Program-made: the position numbers and the translations under genes
From: Neopestalotiopsis rosae
Taxonomy: Eukaryota > Ascomycota > Sordariomycetes > Amphisphaeriales > Sporocadaceae
Direction of reading: 5' to 3'
Assembly: GCA_023078685.1 (NCBI GenBank)
Contig: JALGAS010000005.1
Location: 620,001-684,000, forward strand
Length of the DNA stretch: 64,000 nt
Notes under the pieces: model-generated
What the model was told of the DNA's origin: nothing
The model's database searches: none
Seen by the model: the letters and a program-made list of their open reading frames with translations, nothing else
Shown here: one piece after another, positions 58,513 to 64,000 of the stretch
Layout of the letters: each line of letters starts with the position of its first letter
Numbering within the stretch: the first letter of the stretch is position 1

Positions 58513-60314
58513 GATAGATTGGGCACCCGTGGGTCCTGTGTCACCCCAGATATATCTCATTGCGCCCACCGAAGGATCATAGACGAGTGGAGAGCTGCGG
58601 AGTGATGAAAAATGGCAGAGTCCCAATTTGGACAGCTGGGAGTCATGATAGAGTTATGTCAGGTCTTGCCCCGGAATAAATCATCTTGTCACGGCGAGCT
58701 TATCATCATGACACGGACTGTGGCAGTGCCGCCTCGTATCAGTCACTAGGTACAACTTACCAGGCACCATCAACAATACCAGTTACAGTAGACACTTGGC
58801 TATACCTGAAAAAACAGATGCGATCACTGTTCGGGAGACGATACGATGCTGCGTTCAGCCATCGGGATCAAAGATTGTCTCCATTAAGGCATCGGCGACT
58901 GTCTGTTTCAAATTTCGATTTGTGATCAATCTGGCGTACTGGTTCCACAGATCTACATTGAAGCTGATGCGTCTCGCCATGTGCGCTCTGGGCGAGCGTA
59001 ATCTCTGTCAGGGGTCGTCGGGAGGTGGGCATGATATGATGAGAATCGGACGGTGATGCAAGATTCAGCCCTAAGAGGGCGTAGGCAGTCAGCAGTGTTT
59101 GCTCGATCCATGTGGGCGAGGACGAGGAAGGAAACAAAAGCAATGTGGCTTGCGGAATACTGGGATATAGTCGACCCACTTGCTACGGCTCAGCTCGACC
59201 GATGGCTCCATGCAAGATGACTGTTTAGCCCAGGATGCATGCTGGGTGTTCCTGAACAGTATGTATGTAGGGGCAGAAAAATTATTAATGGCAGACAGCC
59301 TTGCCCCCAATTGTGACGTGAGATGGATGACCCGAGTCTCGTGGGCTGGTCCGCGCCACCTTGGTGAATAGGCAGGACTCTCAAGGAGTCAATGGCTCAA
59401 GGGCTCTATGGCTCGGGCCAGGATTAGTGAGTAGTATTATTGCCGACAATAGTAAAACCCCAGGCGGCCATTGGCTGAAATAGAAAAAGTCCCCCACGAC
59501 CAGTCACACAGCAGGAATCGCCTGTCACATCCTAGCGAGGAGCAAACCCGCATTGAACCCGCCAATCTGGGATGGCTCTATCGATATAATATAATCCCAA
59601 CCAGGGGTCTTGACCCGCTCACAGCTTTCCTTTTCCTGGACCCGGCTGCCTGGGTCGCGATCCTTTGGAGGTATCCTATGACTGCACGCACTCCATCACA
59701 CAGCAAGCCATGGGACCTGGGTTGGCCAAAATAGTAGAAATACTATGTAAGAGTCACAAAAACCCACATAACGAAAGAAACCTGTACGGCAAGGATTGCA
59801 TTCTATTTAAGCGCCACGTGATGGGTTTACAGCCGAACCCTTCCCCAAACGGTATGCTGGCACACGCACACCGGCGGGCCGGTATTGGATCCCGATAACA
59901 CTGCCCAGCTATTCTAACGAAAATCCAGCTCTTTCGGTATTGCCTATTCCTCAGCTTCCTTGAAGACTCCTTCCCGGTATTGCAGGTGCACACCCAAGCT
60001 GGGCTATGTGATGGGATGGTGCCTGGATGGGGTGAGGATCCTTCGTCCAATATCACACAGGTTCATCAATGTCACGTCACGATATGTGTGATGAATTCGG
60101 TTTTTTTTCTTTTTTTTTTTTTTTCTTTTTCGGTGGATGCCGGTCAATCCCAAAAAGAATAGCTGTAATAATACTTGGAGGGTGTAGCTTACAACCAACA
60201 AGCCAATGGTGTATGATAAATAGCTTTGAATCTGTGTTGCCCACGTCTCTTTTTACCTTGGTGTTCTACTTTGTTCTCATCATTGTGTGAGTAAAGAATC
60301 GCAGTATTTCCAAA
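58513..60314. other. 1.8-kb intergenic region before the P450 gene
   Basis: No gene recognised. A T-rich tract (about 60101-60130) lies before the P450 gene. An ATG at 60209 opens a hydrophobic frame that could be an alternative first exon of the P450 (see that entry). Confidence 0.45.
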
Positions 60315-62192
60315 ATGTATATTCGTGATATCAATGTCTCTTTCCAGTCAGGATTCTGCCTGGCTGTAGCACTTGCTATCCTCTACTGGGTTTCCAAATG
60401 CATATACAATCTCTACTTTCATCCACTACGGAATTTCCCTGGGCCCAAGATTGCTGCTATTGGCTGCGAGTACGAGTTTTATCATGATGTAGTCAAAGAT
60501 GGAAGATATCTATGGAAAATGGAAGAGATGCATGAAAAATATGGTCAGTTGCCCCGACGCACTGCATACCTTCTACTTTTTGAAACATACAACCACTGAC
60601 ACTCGGTTTCTTTCACTCTACAGGCCCAGTTGTCAGAATCAATGCCGACGAACTACACATAAGTGATCCAAATTACTACAACCACATATATGCGTCGAGC
60701 CGGCGCAAGGTCGACAAGTGGGCGCCCATGGTGGCGTCTTACACGATCCCGGAATCCAGCGTGGCGACGGTAGATCACGACCTCCACCGTCTCCGCCGCA
60801 GCATTCTGAACCCGTACTTTTCCAAGGCGTCCGTCGTAAAGCTGGAGCCCATTATGGGGGAGAGGATCGACCGGCTCTGCCAGCGCCTCGAAGAGTGCGC
60901 TCAGCGGGACGAGGTCGTGAGCCTGGACTCGGCCTTTTCGGCCCTGACGACCGACATCATCACGCGGTACTTTTTCGGCTCCCACGAGGACAACATTGGC
61001 CGGCCCGGCTTCGTCCACCCCTTGCAGGAGGCCATCCTGGGCCTCACGGGCGCCTTTCAGTTCACCCGGCTCTTTCCCAACGTGGCGGCCGTGGCCAAGA
61101 ATTTCCTGCCGTACTGGGTCATTGACCTGGTCCAGCCCAAGATGGCCAACCTGCTCCGCTGGCAGGACGACCTACTCCAAAGCATCCAGGCGACGGTGGA
61201 CCGGGACAGCAACTCCGGAGTCGTGTCGTCGTCCGAATCGGAACTGAAATCGAATAAATCAAACAGATCCGTCATTCTCAGCGCGTTTCAAGACCCCAGC
61301 GTCCCCGCCGCGCAAAAGGGCATCCCGCGGCTGGTCGATGAGGGCATGCTCTTCTTGATCGCCGGGTCCGAGACCACGGCGCGGGTGCTGAGTCGCATCA
61401 TGTTCCAGCTGCTGCACGACCGCAACCTGCTGGCGCGGCTGCGCGAGGAGCTCGACGGCCTCGTGTCTCGGAAGGCGGGAGGTCTTACTTCGGCAGTAGA
61501 CCTCGAGAGTCTTTCATTACTTGTAGGTGTAACCCCTCTCTGATGCAATGGGGAGATGTCAAAGTCAATACTGATCGTGTTACCTTAGACTGCCGTTATC
61601 ATGGAGGGTGTACGCTTGTCGCACGGCGTCCTCATCCGCTTGCCGCGTGTAGCCCGCCTCGAGTCACTTCAGTACGGCGACTTGAGCATACCACCTGGGG
61701 TAAGAACCAACGATGCCTTGAGTAATGCAGAGAACAACACTGACTGTGCATATTTAGACGCCTGTAAGCACAATTTCCTACTTTGTGCATACGGACCCAT
61801 CACTATTCCCCAATCCTCTGTCCTTTGACCCGGATCGGTGGTTCAGGGCGCAGCATGAAGGGGTCAATTTGAGCAAGTTTGTGGTTAGTTTTTCCAAAGG
61901 CAGCCGACAGTGTCTTGGTATCAAGTAAGTGATTCATAGTTTCCCACCCCCCTTCTCCAACATGATCCCAAAAACAAACCCGGGAATCATCTTGCTAATC
62001 GTGCTAATTTTCCTCCTTTGTAGTATGGCGTATGCCGAAATGTACTTGACCGTGGCGAGAATCGTGACACAGTTCGACATGAGTCTCTTTGAAACCACGG
62101 CACAGGATCTGGAGATGCACCATGTGCGTGTTGTCGCCTATCCGAAAGAAGGACTCGGCGATGTCAAGGTGCGCATCACTCCTCGTGCCTGA
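60315..62192 (+). CDS. Cytochrome P450 monooxygenase
   Basis: Five exons (60315-60543, 60624-61522, 61589-61699, 61758-61924, 62024-62192) encode 524 residues, the usual fungal P450 length. An N-terminal membrane anchor ([13 protein letters not shown], near 13-25) is followed by the Pro-rich hinge [12 protein letters not shown]. The I-helix has [10 protein letters not shown], the K-helix EGVR (Glu382, Arg385), then RLPRVA and FDPDRWF, and the haem loop [10 protein letters not shown] has ligand Cys465. All motifs are intact after splicing, so an active ER monooxygenase is expected; CYP family and substrate are not evident, although the SHGV and RLPRVA blocks resemble trichodiene-oxygenase/CYP65-like enzymes. 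A start further upstream (60209) spliced from GTGTGA to the CAG before SGFCLAV is also possible and would give a longer anchor. It stands alone, without a synthase gene beside it. Confidence 0.92.
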
Positions 62193-63171
62193 GGGCCGAT
62201 CGCTGTCAGAGTAAGATGGATATAATTTCTCCTTGGCGATATAATGTTGGCCACGAGCAATCTGGCTGTGTAGAATAACAAGTGTAGAAGTCCGAGAGTC
62301 CCCTAGATAATGTACATATTCCCTACCTACTCGGGACTTTGCTGGTTATAAGCTGGAGGATTGAGACAGTTTGGTCAATCAATCAGATAATGAAAGACGG
62401 TGGTGGAAATGTCTAAATAGGTGCAATGTTTCTGTTGCAGGCTGATCGCGATATAGCTCACGAACCATGAATATATTCACGTGTGCTCACAAATGGAACA
62501 AGGTGTCAAATGCTACCACTGACAATCCCCTACAAATGTTGTCAACCAACCAACGTCGATACAATAACCAATTCACTATGTTTGGCTCACCAATCGTAAA
62601 TTGACTTCTTCTGCGCGCTAGCCGGTGCGGGGTCTAGCCAAAAGAGGCTTGGCCTGTCGCCAGCAAGGGTGTCAAAGGCCCGCTCCCGCTGACGGACTAA
62701 CTATTCTACCGCAGATAAGCACCGCGATAACAGAGCCCGACCGGAGGTTGCAGGAACCGGCTGATTACCTACCTACAGGTAGAGATCGCGTCAAAGGAGC
62801 AGCAAGACCTTTGCGACAGCTTTGTGCCAAACTTTCCCCCAAGCTTGTCTGTATCGCTCCGCCGATCACGACTCCCCAACCACGATTCAAATACTCTCTG
62901 AATTAGCATGGAGAGCTGATGTGATGTAGAAGGTACGTCTCATTTATTTCTTGCTATTGAAATTAGTTCCACGACTTCATCGCCTTGAGCAGTTGGCCGT
63001 GGACGGGGCTGCCTTTCCGAAAAAGAGCTTCGTCATAACAAGCAGCGGTTGCTGATTGTATGCGTCTCAACACTCACACACACAACTCAACTACAAAAAT
63101 CATGCACCATTCTTGTCGCCACGAGCAGGCTGGCTAACGATCCCAACCACAGTCTGTTTGTCCAAAGTGTC
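62193..63171. other. Spacer P450 / SIN3
   Basis: About 980 bp tandem spacer with the promoter and leader of SIN3. Short frames only; no other feature. Confidence 0.45.
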
Positions 63172-64000
63172 ATGAATCCACACCAAGCAGAAGAGATGGC
63201 GCATCGAGATCGTGATTCCGCAGAGCGACATCACCGCGACCCCCGAGACGCCCCCTACCCTGCCTCGGCAGGCACGCCGCATCACAGTAACGCCGCATCT
63301 CTCCCTATCCACCAACCCGTCGCTTCGAGGCTTCCTGGAGCCATTCACAGTCCCGGCGGTCTGCTGGCCAACCATGGTTCAGCCCCTCCGATCCCCATAG
63401 GCGGCCCCTCATCAACCTCCTTTGCCGGCGCGCCGCTGAACGACGTCGCGAACCGACCACCACCACAAAGCGTTCAAAACGCCTCCAGCCAAATGTTCAG
63501 TGCCATCGGCGGACCGGCTCCTGCCCCGGCATCGTCGGCTGCCAATGCTGCTCTTGCGCTCGGGCCGCCTTTGCAGCAGGAAAGCAGTCGCCCTCCGGCA
63601 CAAAACATTCCCTTTTCGGGTGGGAGCGGCGGCGCTCCTGGTGGACCACCAATCCCTTCGGGTGCTGGTGCTCTCCAGCAAGGCCAGCAGCCAATCTTGA
63701 ATGTGAGTTGACCCTGAATACAAAGATGACAACGATTCCAAACTCCTGGGGCGTGTGGTCTGTGGGCGGACAAGAATCAAGGTCTTCCAAGTATATTTTG
63801 GGGACATGAACCATGTGCACCCTTTCTCGTTCCTGCCCATACCTCGGCTTCTCTGACCTCAATCCGCGGAGGGAGCAAGACAATTACCCTTAATTGTGAT
63901 AAACAGACAAGATGCTGACCATCAAACTTGCAGGATGCCCTGAGTTACCTCGACCAGGTTAAGGTCCAGTTTGCGGAGCAACCTGATGTTTACAACAGAT
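63172..64000 (+). CDS. SIN3: SIN3 transcriptional corepressor, 5' part (cut by window edge)
   Basis: Two exons are seen, 63172-63702 and 63934 to the window end; the rest lies outside. The first exon (177 codons) is a Pro/Gly/Ala/Ser-rich disordered N-terminus (MNPHQAEEMAHRDRD...). After a 231-bp intron (GTGAGT...TTGCAG), the second exon begins DALSYLDQVKVQFAEQPDVY, the first helix of paired amphipathic helix domain 1 of Sin3. Sin3 is the scaffold of the Rpd3 histone deacetylase complex that represses promoters bound by sequence-specific factors. The start was taken at the first ATG of the frame; an internal Met (MAHRDRD, nine codons later) is an alternative. The PAH1 match is short but highly characteristic. 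Confidence 0.88.

Noticed and set aside
60101..60130. T-rich tract as a possible poly(A) tail of a retroelement (opposite strand)
   Set aside because: No reverse transcriptase remnants or target-site duplication seen; likely simple sequence before the P450 gene.
1..64000. CRISPR arrays, bacterial operons, insertion sequences
   Set aside because: Nothing of the kind is present; the window is eukaryotic nuclear DNA with spliced genes and no transposase or reverse transcriptase frames.

Overview
This window is nuclear DNA of a filamentous ascomycete. Introns are short (about 50-150 bp, GTAAGT-like donors, CTAAC/CTGAC-like branch sites), intergenic spaces are 0.3-3 kb, genes lie on both strands without operons, and the gene families (HeLo-like N-terminal domain, anion:cation-symporter MFS, fungal P450, GH43, COP9 subunit 7, Rax1-like RGS protein) are typical of Pezizomycotina. 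Protein character suggests a sordariomycete, probably Hypocreales; that placement is inference. I resolve 23 protein-coding genes (one cut by the right edge) and one intron-containing tRNA gene. Exon junctions were worked out by eye so that reading frames and conserved motifs join, and the exon lengths of every complete gene add up to whole codons.

Layout. 1-3597: no gene recognised. 3598-12675: nicotinate phosphoribosyltransferase (-), U3 processome subunit Utp4 (+), a HeLo-like/coiled-coil protein (+) and a small unknown gene (+). 12975-18684: an accessory-looking trio, an eight-exon MFS transporter (-) with a GC-AG intron, and two convergent 2-oxoglutarate/Fe(II) oxygenases, the second of which has lost a metal-binding histidine. 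19255-22063: two tandem SprT-like zinc metalloproteases (-). 24324-30531: an F-box protein (-), tRNA-Leu(CAG) (+) and an M28 glutamate-carboxypeptidase-like peptidase (-).

31555-41114 is a housekeeping block: Chk1 kinase (-) divergent from an APC/C-type ubiquitin E2 (+) across a spacer carrying three ACGCG elements, ribosomal protein eL31 (-), a Rax1-like RGS membrane protein (+) and COP9 subunit CSN7 (-). 44170-56219: Cu(I) P-type ATPase (+), an acidic single-pass membrane protein (+), a kelch protein (-) and tRNA-dihydrouridine synthase Dus3 (+). 56968-62192: secreted-type GH43 glycosidase (+) and a cytochrome P450 (+). 63172-end: 5' part of the SIN3 corepressor gene (+).

How they fit together. 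Most genes are independent housekeeping units. The one arrangement that looks functionally linked by content is transporter plus two oxygenases at 13-18.7 kb, with a shared divergent promoter between transporter and first oxygenase. The Chk1/E2 pair is a plausible co-regulated G1/S pair. I found no convincing wholly new system; the strongest oddities are the oxygenase with a proline in place of the distal iron-ligand histidine, the tandem SprT-like pair, and the HeLo-like domain on a coiled-coil protein.
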